Shown: in pieces, positions 37,610 to 46,823 of the stretch | Layout: every line of letters starts with the position of its first letter | Numbering within the stretch: position 1 is the stretch's first letter | Notes under the pieces: model-generated | Told to the model about the DNA's origin: nothing | Database searches by the model: none | Seen by the model: the letters and a program-made list of their open reading frames with translations, nothing else | Position numbers and translations under genes: made by a program | DNA from: Noviherbaspirillum sedimenti | GTDB lineage: Bacteria; Pseudomonadota; Gammaproteobacteria; Burkholderiales; Burkholderiaceae_D | NCBI RefSeq assembly: GCF_003590835.1 | Contig: NZ_QYUQ01000002.1 | Location: 4,941,751-5,005,750, forward strand | Direction: 5' to 3' | Length of the DNA stretch: 64,000 bases

Positions 37610-39355
37610 ATGTTATTTGGGAATTTGAAAATCGGAGTCCGCCTGGGTGCGGGGTTCGCGTTAATGCTCCTGATGCTGGTTGCTAGCACAGCGCTTGGAT
37701 TGCGATCGATGGAACAAGTGGATACCCACATGCAGCAGATTGTACAAAACCACAATGCCAAGATTTTCGCCGCCACGGAAATGGCGGACAATTCCCGCGA
37801 CATCGAGTCGATCGTCAGTTATATGGTGCTGCTGGAAGATCCTGTTGCTATCCGTCAGCAGCAGGACAAGCTGGCCAAGGCGCGTACGGCTTACATTCAA
37901 GCCAAGAAGCGATTGCTCGATACCACGTTGAACCAGAAGGAACAGAAATTGCTGGACAAGCTTGAAGCTGTCCTCAAGGTCGCCGGCCCGTTGACTAACA
38001 AGGTCATCGAGCTGGCGACAGAAACCCGTCGTGGCGAGGCCACCAGCGTAATGATGAGCCAATCTGCCCCGGCGACACGGCAGGCGATTGATGCGATTAT
38101 CGATGTCGTCAACTACGAAAAAGAGCTGGCAAACATTGCTGCGACGGAGGCGAGGGAGCAATACGTCAGTGCGCGCCGAATGACGCTGGGACTTGGCGGG
38201 CTTGCCCTGGCATTGGGGGCGCTGATCGCATGGATCATTACCCGATCAATCACCCGGCCGATCAATCAGGCAGTGCGCGTGGCCAAGACCGTCGCGGCGG
38301 GCGACCTTGGCAGCCACATCGAGGTCCACTCCAGCGATGAGACCGGCGAGTTGTTGCAAGCATTGCAAGACATGAACAACAGCTTGTCCTCGATCGTAAG
38401 CCAGGTGCGCAATGGCACCGACCTGATCGCCTCCGCATCGAGCCAGATCGCCAGCGGCAACCTGGACCTGTCCTCGCGCACCGAACAGCAGGCCAGTTCG
38501 CTGGAAGAAACCGCCTCCTCGATGGAAGAGCTGACCTCGACCGTCAGGCAAAATGCCGATAATGCCCGCCAGGCCAACAGCCTTGCGCAATCCGCCTCGG
38601 AAGTGGCGGTCAGGGGCGGCGCCGTCGTATCGAGCGTGGTCGACACCATGGGGGCGATCAATGAATCGGCGAAGAAGATCGCCGACATCATCGGCGTCAT
38701 CGATGGCATTGCCTTCCAGACCAATATCCTGGCCTTGAACGCCGCGGTGGAGGCGGCGCGCGCCGGCGAACAGGGACGCGGCTTTGCGGTTGTGGCGGCC
38801 GAAGTGCGCACGCTGGCACAACGTTCGGCGGCGGCCGCCAAGGAAATCAAGAGCCTGATCGGCGATTCGGTCGACAAGGTCGGTGCCGGCAGCAAGCTGG
38901 TGCAGCAGGCTGGCACGACGATGGAGGAAGTCGTCACCAGCATCCGCCGCGTCACCGACATCATGGGCGAGATTACTGCCGCCAGCAGCGAACAGAGCGC
39001 CGGCATCGAGCAGGTCAACCAGGCCATCGGCCAGATGGACCAGGTCACCCAGCAGAATGCGGCACTGGTCGAGGAAGCGGCCGCGGCCGCCGCCAGCATG
39101 CAGGATCAGGCTGACAAGCTGGCGCAGGTGGTCGGCGTGTTCCGGGTCGATGGCATGCGGACGGATGCCGTGCAGTCGCGGCCAGCGAATAAACGGGAGC
39201 CGCATGAGCGGCCAGTGACAAGGACGAAGCCCGCCATGCTCGAGCGGCAGGCGCGCGCGACAAATCCGGTTGTGGCGGCGCCGGCATCCGGTGCCGTGAC
39301 GGCGCGTGACCTGGTGAGCAGGAGCGCCGGCAAGGATGAGTGGGAAGAGTTCTAA
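37610..39355 (+). CDS. Methyl-accepting chemotaxis protein, Tar-type
   Basis: 581 aa. TM1 is at about 10-32, a helical 4HB ligand-binding periplasmic region follows to about 190, then TM2 (LGGLALALGALIAWIITRS), HAMP, and an MA domain with the conserved tip DGIAFQTNILALNAAVEAARAG. The extreme C-terminus DEWEEF resembles the xWxxF tether that recruits CheR/CheB. AAGGG precedes the ATG. No other che genes are adjacent. Confidence 0.93.
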   Translation: MLFGNLKIGVRLGAGFALMLLMLVASTALGLRSMEQVDTHMQQIVQNHNAKIFAATEMADNSRDIESIVSYMVLLEDPVAIRQQQDKLAKARTAYIQAKKRLLDTTLNQKEQKLLDKLEAVLKVAGPLTNKVIELATETRRGEATSVMMSQSAPATRQAIDAIIDVVNYEKELANIAATEAREQYVSARRMTLGLGGLALALGALIAWIITRSITRPINQAVRVAKTVAAGDLGSHIEVHSSDETGELLQALQDMNNSLSSIVSQVRNGTDLIASASSQIASGNLDLSSRTEQQASSLEETASSMEELTSTVRQNADNARQANSLAQSASEVAVRGGAVVSSVVDTMGAINESAKKIADIIGVIDGIAFQTNILALNAAVEAARAGEQGRGFAVVAAEVRTLAQRSAAAAKEIKSLIGDSVDKVGAGSKLVQQAGTTMEEVVTSIRRVTDIMGEITAASSEQSAGIEQVNQAIGQMDQVTQQNAALVEEAAAAAASMQDQADKLAQVVGVFRVDGMRTDAVQSRPANKREPHERPVTRTKPAMLERQARATNPVVAAPASGAVTARDLVSRSAGKDEWEEF

Positions 39356-39607
39356 CGCTGCGTTGCTCGCGCCGCCTGGACTTGAGAACGGCGTCCAGCG
39401 CGTTTGTGTGTTTCGATAGCCGCGTCAGGCAAAGGAAGCCTGGCGCGCATTGCAATTTGACGCTGCCTGCCTTGATTTTTATCATGCTTAAAAAACGCAT
39501 GAAAATCATGTGCTTAGGTAAGTTTGCCTGGGGTTATCCACAGATTTCTCCACGGATGACGGGGATAAGTACGGCGTTACCCAATTATCCGTCTGGCGCG
39601 TTTCCGG

Positions 39608-40888
39608 CTAGGCGGATTTTTTTTGTTCCCGCTGGTTTTTCAGTTCCTGCAATTCCGCCAGTTGCTTCTCTTCCAGCAGCCGCCGCTTTTCTTTTTGTTT
39701 CTGGAGCTCCTCAAGCCGGATCGCTTCCAGTTCTTCCTCGGAGGGGCCGTGATCGATCGTCAGCGCCATGGCTGCCGCGGAAGCCGGTTCGCCCCGCTCG
39801 CTCCTGAGCTTGATATTCAGGCGCAATTCGTTGGCTGAATCGGCGTTGCGGATGGCTTCCTCGTAAGCGATGTGGCCATCGTTATACAATTCAAACAGCG
39901 CCCAGTCGAAGGTGCGCATGCCGAGCTCGCGTGACTTGGCCATGATCGCCTTGATCTCATGAAATTCGCCCTTGAAGATGCGTTCGGCGATGCTGGGCGT
40001 ATTGAGCAGGATCTCGATGGCGGCCTTGCGGCCGTTGCCGTCGATGGTGCGCACCAGCCGCTGCGAGATAATCGCGCGCAGGTTCGAGGAAAGATCCATC
40101 AGCAACTGGTTGCGCCGTTCTTCCGGGAAGAAGTTGATGATGCGGTCGATGGTCTGGTTGGCGCTATTGGCATGCAAGGTCCCCAGGCATAGATGGCCGG
40201 TCTCGGCAAAGGCAATCGCGTGCTCCATGGTTTCGGCATCGCGGATTTCGCCGATCAGGATGACATCCGGCGCCTGGCGCAGGGTATTCTTCAAGGCATG
40301 GTGCCAGGAGTGGGTATCCACGCCCACTTCGCGATGCGTGATCAGGCATTGCTGCGACTTGTGCACGTACTCCACCGGATCTTCCACGGTAATGATATGG
40401 CCCGGCGAGGTGCGGTTGCGATGATCGATCATCGCCGCCAGCGAAGTGGACTTGCCCGAGCCGGTGCCGCCAACCACCAGCACCAGGCCGCGCTTGTGCA
40501 TGACGACTTCTTTCAAGACTTCAGGCAAGGCCAGTTTCTCGAAATTGGGGATTTCCGAAGCGATGGTGCGGATCACCATGCCGACGTGTTGCTGCTGGAT
40601 GAAGACATTCACCCGGAAGCGCGACAGGCCCGGAATGGATACCGCAAAATTGCATTCCATTTCCTTGGCAAATTCCTCGCGCTGGCGCGCGTTCATCATC
40701 GCATGCGCCAGCACGCGCGTGATCTCGCCGGTGAGCTGTTGCGGGCTCAAGGCTTGCATGGCACCGTGGATTTTCATGCTGGGCGGATATTCATGCGCGA
40801 TGAACAGGTCCGAGCCGCCGGCGCGACTCATCGCCGCCAGCAGTTTGTGCATGTAATCGCGGGCTTTATCTTCGGTCAGAGTCGTCAT
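39608..40888 (-). CDS. pilU: Type IV pilus retraction ATPase PilU-like
   Basis: 426 aa hexameric AAA-type motor. Walker A is GGTGSGKSTS, Walker B is VILIGEIRD, and TLHANSANQTIDRI and the Asp/His boxes are conserved. The C-terminal extension after about residue 345 is long and charged (KEKRRLLEEKQLAELQELKNQ), and the AIRNLIR motif of PilT is absent, so PilU fits better than PilT. It would support pilus retraction. The usual pilT neighbour is not present in the window. Confidence 0.88.
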   Translation of the reverse strand: MTTLTEDKARDYMHKLLAAMSRAGGSDLFIAHEYPPSMKIHGAMQALSPQQLTGEITRVLAHAMMNARQREEFAKEMECNFAVSIPGLSRFRVNVFIQQQHVGMVIRTIASEIPNFEKLALPEVLKEVVMHKRGLVLVVGGTGSGKSTSLAAMIDHRNRTSPGHIITVEDPVEYVHKSQQCLITHREVGVDTHSWHHALKNTLRQAPDVILIGEIRDAETMEHAIAFAETGHLCLGTLHANSANQTIDRIINFFPEERRNQLLMDLSSNLRAIISQRLVRTIDGNGRKAAIEILLNTPSIAERIFKGEFHEIKAIMAKSRELGMRTFDWALFELYNDGHIAYEEAIRNADSANELRLNIKLRSERGEPASAAAMALTIDHGPSEEELEAIRLEELQKQKEKRRLLEEKQLAELQELKNQREQKKSA

Positions 40889-41031
40889 GGGCAGTTTTGG
40901 CAGAGGTCGGCGCGGTCAATTATAGTTCCTGTAGGAAACTATTGGCAGGCATTTGCAAGTTGCCGAAGAGAAGGGTGAACGCCGTGATACATGCCAATCA
41001 GGGCAGCCGCATCTGCGACGGTGTTCGTGCC

Positions 41032-41901
41032 CTATCGTACGGCGCGCAAGTCCAGTCGGCCCTCTTGCAGCGGCGGGCACCAGTAATAGCCGCCGCTGGT
41101 CGCGCGGCTGAAACCGAACAGGGCATCGATAATGCCGTCTTCCAGTCCGGCCATGCGGCGCAGCTGCGCTTCATAGGCGTCGAGTGTATGGCCGAAGGCA
41201 AGGAACACCAGGCCGGCCTGGCCACCCTCCGCCCACGGCATCGAGCGGCGCACCACGAAGGCTTCCGGGCTGAAGCTTTCCTGTGCGGTGCGCTTGACGT
41301 GGGCCGATTCCGGCGCGTCTTCCAGTTCTTCATTGTCGCTCTTGCGGCGCCCCATGATGTGGTCTTGCGCTTGCTGCGGCAACGCCGCGAAGCGCTCGAG
41401 CTCATGCGTCCAGTGCTGCACGGCGGCGAAGCTGCCGCCGGGGCCGTGGCTGGCGATCGCCGCCTGCACGGCGTCCTCGCCCTCGGGATTTTCGGTGCCG
41501 TCCTCATAGCCGGTCAGGTCGTGCCCGGTCTTGTAGCGGAAGGCTTCCGTCATCTGCACCAGGCGTAGCGCTGGCGCTAGCGCCGCCTCGATGGCACGGC
41601 TACGATGCAGCAGCTCGCCGCGGTCGTCGCCGCGCAGCCAGCACCACAGTGCATGCTGGGTCGAAGGGATATCCACGCTGGCGCCAGCGAGCGCCGGAAA
41701 CGGCCGCAAGCCGTCGAGCCGGCGGCCCAGCGCCTGCAGCAGCGAATCGCCCAGCCCGACCACGGTCGCCTCGCCATCGGCCAGTTGCACCAGCCGCTCG
41801 AGCGCCGCCGGCAAGTCGGCAGCCGATTCGATGGCGAAAAACAGGTGGCGGGCCTGTGGCGGCACCGGCGTGGCGAGGATGCCTGGCTGGAAGTGCGTCA
41901 T
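41032..41901 (-). CDS. Dyp-type haem peroxidase
   Basis: 289 aa. The family motif GXXDG appears as GYEDGTENP (about residue 160), and the distal region FVVRRSMPWAEGG and proximal-side GFSRATSGGYYWCPP are typical. It resembles the smaller YfeX-type cytoplasmic enzymes, with no signal peptide. It oxidises dyes and porphyrin-like substrates with H2O2; the physiological substrate is not known. Its start lies 31 bp past a minus-strand sRNA terminator. Confidence 0.88.
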   Translation of the reverse strand: MTHFQPGILATPVPPQARHLFFAIESAADLPAALERLVQLADGEATVVGLGDSLLQALGRRLDGLRPFPALAGASVDIPSTQHALWCWLRGDDRGELLHRSRAIEAALAPALRLVQMTEAFRYKTGHDLTGYEDGTENPEGEDAVQAAIASHGPGGSFAAVQHWTHELERFAALPQQAQDHIMGRRKSDNEELEDAPESAHVKRTAQESFSPEAFVVRRSMPWAEGGQAGLVFLAFGHTLDAYEAQLRRMAGLEDGIIDALFGFSRATSGGYYWCPPLQEGRLDLRAVR

Positions 41902-41931
41902 GTGAATTCCTTTTGGAAAAGCATGATTGTA

Positions 41932-42060
41932 TAAAAAAAAACCCGCAGACCTTGCGGTTTGCGGGCTGAATCCAATTCATGAAGATTGGAGGAGACAGGT
42001 GCAATATTAATAAAGGGGCGGGGGCATGTCTGCTTTATATTGGCAATAGGAGATATTTGT
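41932..42060 (-). ncRNA. Candidate sRNA A with anti-Shine-Dalgarno loops
   Basis: On the minus strand a GTTATAC -10-like box (about 42064-42070) would start a ~125-nt RNA. It holds two CU-rich motifs, UCUCCUAUUG near its 5' end and GUCUCCUCC in the middle, then a hairpin (UCCAAU/AUUGGA), then an intrinsic terminator (CCCGCA...UGCGGG, T-run at 41932-41941). CUCCUCC can pair with Shine-Dalgarno sequences. A second copy lies at 47842-47970 with the same architecture, which argues for selection rather than chance. It lies between the Dyp gene and a divergent small gene. Confidence 0.55.
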
Positions 42061-42073
42061 TTTGTGTATAACA

Positions 42074-42092
42074 TTTTCGCCACGGGCGAAAA
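42074..42092. repeat. 8-bp inverted repeat upstream of sRNA A
   Basis: TTTTCGCC (42074-42081) and GGCGAAAA (42085-42092) form a perfect 8-bp stem with a 3-nt loop. It sits just upstream of the predicted sRNA A start. It is not found upstream of sRNA B, so it may be a local operator. Confidence 0.35.
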
Positions 42093-42174
42093 GCAGGTGA
42101 ATGCATGATTGGTGCGCATGGATGTAGCAGGGTGCATTTGCGTATATATACTTAGGCAAGGAGAGCAAATTTGA

Positions 42175-42435
42175 ATGGAGATGTTTATGGACACCAATTC
42201 TGTGGAATATCGTGGATTTCAAATCGTTGTTACGCCGATAAAGGACCATGAAGACCTTTGGGACTTTCAATATCACATATCAAAATCCGGGGATCCGGCA
42301 GCGACATCCATCGGCCACTCGATTTCGAGAAGGCAAACTTTCGGCGGGTATGAAACTGCGGCCATCGCCTGCGACGCGGGGATTGAAGTTGCAAAAATAG
42401 AGATCGACAATCACATTGCGCTGTCTGCAAAGTAA
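42175..42435 (+). CDS. Small hypothetical protein, 86 aa
   Basis: It reads MEMFMDTNSVEYRGF and is a mixed alpha/beta domain; VEYRGFQIVVTPIKDHEDLWDFQYHIS is a beta-rich stretch, followed by a helix rich in Ala (AIACDAGIEVAKIE). AAGGAG lies 11 nt before the ATG at 42175; an in-frame ATG at 42187 is an alternative. No family is recognised. It is divergent from sRNA A. Confidence 0.6.
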   Translation: MEMFMDTNSVEYRGFQIVVTPIKDHEDLWDFQYHISKSGDPAATSIGHSISRRQTFGGYETAAIACDAGIEVAKIEIDNHIALSAK

Positions 42436-42499
42436 GTCAATGCCTCTGCCGCCAGAATAAATTTCGCCGCAGCCAGGGAATCTCGCAGGTTCGTCGAGA

Positions 42500-43807
42500 T
42501 TACTCGACCGGCGTCCCTGGCGCCAGGCGCTTGACCAGCAACTGGTCGATGCGGTAGTGGTCCACATCCAGCACCTCGAACTTGATGCCTTCGTATTCAA
42601 CACTGTCGGTGCGCTTGGGAACCTTGCGCAGCATGTACATCATGAAACCGGCGGCGGTTTGGTAGTTTTCTTCCTCGGGCAGGGTTTCAAGACCAATGGT
42701 GCGCTTCATGTCGCCTGCGGGCGTGCTGCCGTCGATCAGCCATGAGCCATCTTCGCGCTGCAGGATCTGCTTGTCCTCGTCCAGCGGCGTGCCCCAGCTG
42801 CCCATCACGGCAATCATGATATCGCTTACGGTGATGACGCCCATGACCAAAGCGTATTCATTGATCACCACGGCAAAACTTTCCTTGGTCGCGCGGAACT
42901 TGTCCAGCAGCTCCGACAAGGTCAGCGTATCGGGAATGATCAGCACGGTGCGAATGCTCGATTCATTCAACTGGAACAGCGACTGCTTGTTCAGCAGGCG
43001 CACCAGGATATCGCGGGTATCCACATAGCCGATGACATGGTCGATGACGCCATCGCAGACCGGAAACTTGGAGTAGGAGTGTTGCGCGATTTTCTGGCGA
43101 ATGCTGTCTTCGGCTTCATTCAGGCTGAAAAATACCACGTTGTCGCGGCTGGTCATGGTGGACGTCACTGCGCGCGACTCCAGTTCGAAGACATTCTCGA
43201 TAAAGTGCTGTTCCTGCTTCTGCAGAACGCCGGCCAGGGCGCCTGCTTTGACTGCGGCGGAGATTTCATCGAAAGTGATACTGTCATCCCGTGTCGTCTC
43301 GACCTTGAAAAGGCGGAACAGCAGGTTCGCCACGAGATTCAACGCCCACGAAAACGGCTTGCAAAGACGGATGAACAGCAGGACTGGCTTGATGACTGCT
43401 ACGGCAATGCGTTCCGGCGCGATCATGGCTAGCCGCTTGGGCATCAGGTCGGAAAACAGGATGAACAGCGAGGTGACGGCAACAAACGCCAGCGTGAAGC
43501 CAATGTTCTCAAGCCAGGGGCCGGCATAAAAATAGCTGATCCAGCCAATGAAATAAGGCCGCAAGGCGCCTTCGCCAAGAATGCCGCCGAGGATGGCGAT
43601 GGCATTCAGGCCGATCTGCGAGGCGGCAAAGAAATCCGCCGACTGCGCCTGCAGTGCCATGACTTTCAGGGCACGCTCATCGCCCGACTCGGCGAGCAGC
43701 TTGAGCTTGATTTTGCGCGCGCCGGCCAGCGAGATTTCGGTCAGAGACAGAAAACCGGCAGCCAGCACCAGTACCGCCAGGAGGACAATATGCTGGAATA
43801 AACTCAC
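42500..43807 (-). CDS. CNNM/CorC-type membrane protein with CBS domains
   Basis: 435 aa. The N-terminal CNNM (DUF21) domain has four hydrophobic segments (MSLFQHIVLLAVLVLAAGF; LGEGALRPYF; FTLAFVAVTSLFILFSD). Two CBS domains follow (around SRAVTSTMTSRDNV and IRTVLIIPDTLTLSELLDKF) and a C-terminal transporter-associated domain. It is a Mg2+/Co2+ efflux or polyamine-stress type family member (YtfL/YfjD-like). The start is GTG at 43807, with AGGTG just upstream. Confidence 0.9.
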   Translation of the reverse strand: MSLFQHIVLLAVLVLAAGFLSLTEISLAGARKIKLKLLAESGDERALKVMALQAQSADFFAASQIGLNAIAILGGILGEGALRPYFIGWISYFYAGPWLENIGFTLAFVAVTSLFILFSDLMPKRLAMIAPERIAVAVIKPVLLFIRLCKPFSWALNLVANLLFRLFKVETTRDDSITFDEISAAVKAGALAGVLQKQEQHFIENVFELESRAVTSTMTSRDNVVFFSLNEAEDSIRQKIAQHSYSKFPVCDGVIDHVIGYVDTRDILVRLLNKQSLFQLNESSIRTVLIIPDTLTLSELLDKFRATKESFAVVINEYALVMGVITVSDIMIAVMGSWGTPLDEDKQILQREDGSWLIDGSTPAGDMKRTIGLETLPEEENYQTAAGFMMYMLRKVPKRTDSVEYEGIKFEVLDVDHYRIDQLLVKRLAPGTPVE

Positions 43808-43935
43808 AAAACACCTGCAAAAAATGCGGCATGTTCAGAAATGTTACATCGACAGTATAGATTCGGGAAAAGTGTGTCAAGTACGACGAATTAAAGCTTG
43901 GCTTCGGCAACGAGGCAGCGCAGCGGCTGTCTTCA

Positions 43936-44844
43936 CTACATACGCGCAACTTCATGTGAGGTGCTAACTGCTGTATGCTGTTCTGCTTTGGTCCGCGCCA
44001 GCAAGGCAAACAGCATTTCGGAAGCCAGGCCATGCAATACCAGCCTGTGACCGGCCCGCAGCGTCGTCAGCGGCACCAGCGGGTGCTTGTTGTTCAACAG
44101 GACGAGCTGTTCCGGCATGCCGAGTATCCTCGCCACGTAAATCGCGATGGGCTCATCCATTTGCAACGAATTGGTCGCGCGCCAGAAATCGCTATCGGTC
44201 AGGAACAGCGCATACACCGGCGTGAACAGGTCGATGGCCGTCTCAAGGTCGAGGAAATTGGTCCACCTGTTGGGCATGTCTTCAATGGCAAATCCGTCGG
44301 GCTGAATATCCTGAAAATCCGGATTGGCGATTTTCTCGATCTCGATATTCCTGGCGCGCAGTTCCTTGTTCAGATTGATCACGAAATTGAATAAATTGAT
44401 GTCGTGCTTCAGGAACACGTGATCGATCAGATCATCGATCTTTTTCGGATAGAGCGGATTCATCGGCACCGTGACGCCAGGGATATTGCGGGCGATGAAT
44501 GCCAGGTTTTGCGAGCCGATATGGAAATGGCGCAGGATCAGCCAGTTGGCGTCTGGCCGCACCCAGGTTTTCAAGCCCCAGACAAGCATGCGGTGCAGCA
44601 GGGCAGAGGACGTGAATGCCTTTGGCGCAATCACTTTCCATAGCTGCAGCAGAATGATCATGAGCCGCGCCAGCGGCCTTACCAATGGCAGCAGGAATTG
44701 GCGCGAGCGCGAACGCAGGTTGTTGATCCAGGCCTTCTTCACAGTATCGAACACGGGCACACTGCCGTCCAGGTACATCGCCAGCCATGGATCAGGATCG
44801 GCCGAGTCATGCGCTACTGCTGCAATATCGTCATGGACCTTCAC
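43936..44844 (-). CDS. Unrecognised 302-aa protein, last gene of a three-gene operon
   Basis: It starts with GTG at 44844, which overlaps the stop of the upstream fusion gene by 4 bp (GTGA), so the two are translationally coupled. There is a hydrophobic segment near residues 50-70 (LPLVRPLARLMIILLQLW), then a soluble part with no motif I can name; NPLYPKKIDDLIDHVFLKHDINLF and DSDFWRATNSLQMDEPIAIYVARILG may be helical. I do not recognise the family. Its tight coupling to the ketoacyl synthase-oxidase suggests it helps make, carry or modify the same product. Confidence 0.75.
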   Translation of the reverse strand: MKVHDDIAAVAHDSADPDPWLAMYLDGSVPVFDTVKKAWINNLRSRSRQFLLPLVRPLARLMIILLQLWKVIAPKAFTSSALLHRMLVWGLKTWVRPDANWLILRHFHIGSQNLAFIARNIPGVTVPMNPLYPKKIDDLIDHVFLKHDINLFNFVINLNKELRARNIEIEKIANPDFQDIQPDGFAIEDMPNRWTNFLDLETAIDLFTPVYALFLTDSDFWRATNSLQMDEPIAIYVARILGMPEQLVLLNNKHPLVPLTTLRAGHRLVLHGLASEMLFALLARTKAEQHTAVSTSHEVARM

Positions 44845-46757
44845 AGTACGCCCCCCATGTGCAGCAGGTACAGGCTGGCGACTTCCCTGGCGGTGCGCAC
44901 AATCCCGGCAGACGTGGCCGCGGCATCGTCCGACGATTCCAGAGCGATGCCGACGGCGGCAAGCCAGCGTTCGAGATGGTGCGGGTCATTGTCGCCATGG
45001 TATTGCAGGAAGCGGAATGCCTGCGGCGGCAAACCAGTTTGCACCTTGATCATGGGCAGCAGGGCAGGAATGATCCGCTGGCCCGTGCCCTCGATGATGT
45101 AAATGCCGCCCAACAGGCCGACCGGATTCTTGCGCGCGGCTGCCGCGTGCATATAGGCATTCAAGGCCTCGCCTCCCGGGTTACGCACCAGGGCGTCAAG
45201 CGGTAGCTCGCCGCCGGCAGCCAGGTAATCTTCATACAGAATCATGAAGTCGTTTTTCTCGTCATTGCCGTGTTCGGTAATCAGGGCCTTGAGCAGCAGG
45301 AAGGGCTCGCCGATGTTGTCGACAGCCTCGAACATCCATTTGCTGCCTTCGCGTACCTGCGGAATCCAGTGTTCCATCCAGCGCCGGTAATCCAGTCCAG
45401 TGAATTGCCGCCCGACGAGTTTGTGGATCAGCGGCGTTCTCCAGGCCGCAGAACGATAATCCTGCCAGATGCTTGCCAGTTCCTTGAGCGTATCGCGCAT
45501 CAAGCCATCTTCCAGGTCCCCCGCTTCCACGGGAGGCGCCGGTAGATGCCGGCTATCGGCGGCAACTGCGGCCTCCTGCCTGAGTGCCTGCGACTGTGCC
45601 GGTGCCGGTACCGGTACCGGTACCGGCGCATCGCTGGCGTCCACCGCTTCCAGCAGGGCATAGGACACGGTAAAGCGGCCCGACTCCGGGACAAAGAAGA
45701 GGATCTTTTCGCCTTTCTTCAGGCGGCCGGAGGCCAGGAAATCATCCAGCATGATGAAAATGGAAGCCGAACCGGTATTGCCGCGGGACTTGAGGTTGCT
45801 GTACCAGCGCTCCTGCGGAATCACAAGTCCGGCCTTTTCCATCAAGTCTTCAACCACGCTCGAAAATTTTTCTGACGAATAATGGCAAAGGAAGTGATCG
45901 ATGTCTTCCGGCTGAAAAACGCCGGCCTGCACCATCCGGGCATATTCGTGAATGCCGACATCGAACAGGTGCGGCAGCAGACGGATATCCTGGCGCAGAA
46001 AAAAGGCGCCATCCTTTTCCGCTTCGGCAAACGACGGGTAATCCAGATAAGACTTCGGCTGGTTCTTTTCCGGGTGCCCCACCTGCATGCACAGCGGGTA
46101 ATCGCCGGAAAACGATTTCAGGTGCACCCAATGAAGCTTCAGCGACAGGCCCGATGCGGCGGGACGGCTGGCGAGCTGGCAGGCGCCGGCGCCGTCAGAC
46201 AGCATCCAGCGCAGGAAGTGGCTGTCGAAATCGGTCTGATAACCGCGCGAGGCAAAGCGCGTGCGCTTGAACAGGCGCGACGGAAATTCGGAAGCCACGA
46301 CCAATGCATGCTCGTGGTCGCCGCGCTCCACCTTCAGCGCGCCATACTGCAACGCCGACATGCCGGATGCGCAAACGCCCTGATGGCTGCTCGTCACCAT
46401 GGGCTGGGCGCCGAGCTCGCCTTGCACCGCATTGGCAAAACCCGGCAGCACGTTGTCGCCGCCGGAGGTGCCGGTCCCCAGAAAGGAAATGTCCGCCAGA
46501 CTGGTTCCGGTCCTGGCAAGGCACTGCCTTGCCGCCAACGCCGCCATCTGCGCATTGGAATGGGTGGAATCGCCATTGGCGTCCAGGGCGTAGTGGCGCG
46601 TCTGAATGCCGTTCTCTTCGAGGATGCGCTTCTTCAGGCGGGTGCAGCGGGCATTCATCGGCGCGATGAACTGGTCAATCGCTTCATTGTTAACCGGATT
46701 TCCCGGCAAGTATTTTCCGGTCCCGGTGATATACACCGAGGCATAAGGCTTAATCAT
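44841..46757 (-). CDS. Ketoacyl-ACP synthase III fused to haem-oxygenase-like oxidase domain
   Basis: 638 aa. The N-terminal part (1 to about 365) is a thiolase-fold KAS III with an intact triad: Cys129 in GVCASG, His292 in LCHYSS, Asn327 in RGNTGSAS. A Pro-Val repeat linker (about 375-390, PVPVPVPAPA) joins it to a C-terminal helical domain (about 415-635) with metal-ligand-like residues EHW, TEHGNDEKNDF and YHGDNDPHHLERW, the pattern of iron-containing haem-oxygenase-like oxidases such as UndA. It may condense a fatty acyl chain and then oxidise it. Coupled to the 302-aa gene and 66 bp downstream of the 46824-47696 gene. Confidence 0.85.
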   Translation of the reverse strand: MIKPYASVYITGTGKYLPGNPVNNEAIDQFIAPMNARCTRLKKRILEENGIQTRHYALDANGDSTHSNAQMAALAARQCLARTGTSLADISFLGTGTSGGDNVLPGFANAVQGELGAQPMVTSSHQGVCASGMSALQYGALKVERGDHEHALVVASEFPSRLFKRTRFASRGYQTDFDSHFLRWMLSDGAGACQLASRPAASGLSLKLHWVHLKSFSGDYPLCMQVGHPEKNQPKSYLDYPSFAEAEKDGAFFLRQDIRLLPHLFDVGIHEYARMVQAGVFQPEDIDHFLCHYSSEKFSSVVEDLMEKAGLVIPQERWYSNLKSRGNTGSASIFIMLDDFLASGRLKKGEKILFFVPESGRFTVSYALLEAVDASDAPVPVPVPAPAQSQALRQEAAVAADSRHLPAPPVEAGDLEDGLMRDTLKELASIWQDYRSAAWRTPLIHKLVGRQFTGLDYRRWMEHWIPQVREGSKWMFEAVDNIGEPFLLLKALITEHGNDEKNDFMILYEDYLAAGGELPLDALVRNPGGEALNAYMHAAAARKNPVGLLGGIYIIEGTGQRIIPALLPMIKVQTGLPPQAFRFLQYHGDNDPHHLERWLAAVGIALESSDDAAATSAGIVRTAREVASLYLLHMGGVL

Positions 46758-46823
46758 TGTCCACGTTCCCTGGAGACGAATTCAAAAGATGAATGAAGCT
46801 TGGGCTTCGTTGTTTTTATTGGC

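Noticed and set aside
39534..39542. Perfect DnaA box TTATCCACA
   Set aside because: It is a single site with no cluster of boxes, no dnaA, dnaN or gidA nearby and no AT-rich unwinding element, so it is not evidence for an origin.
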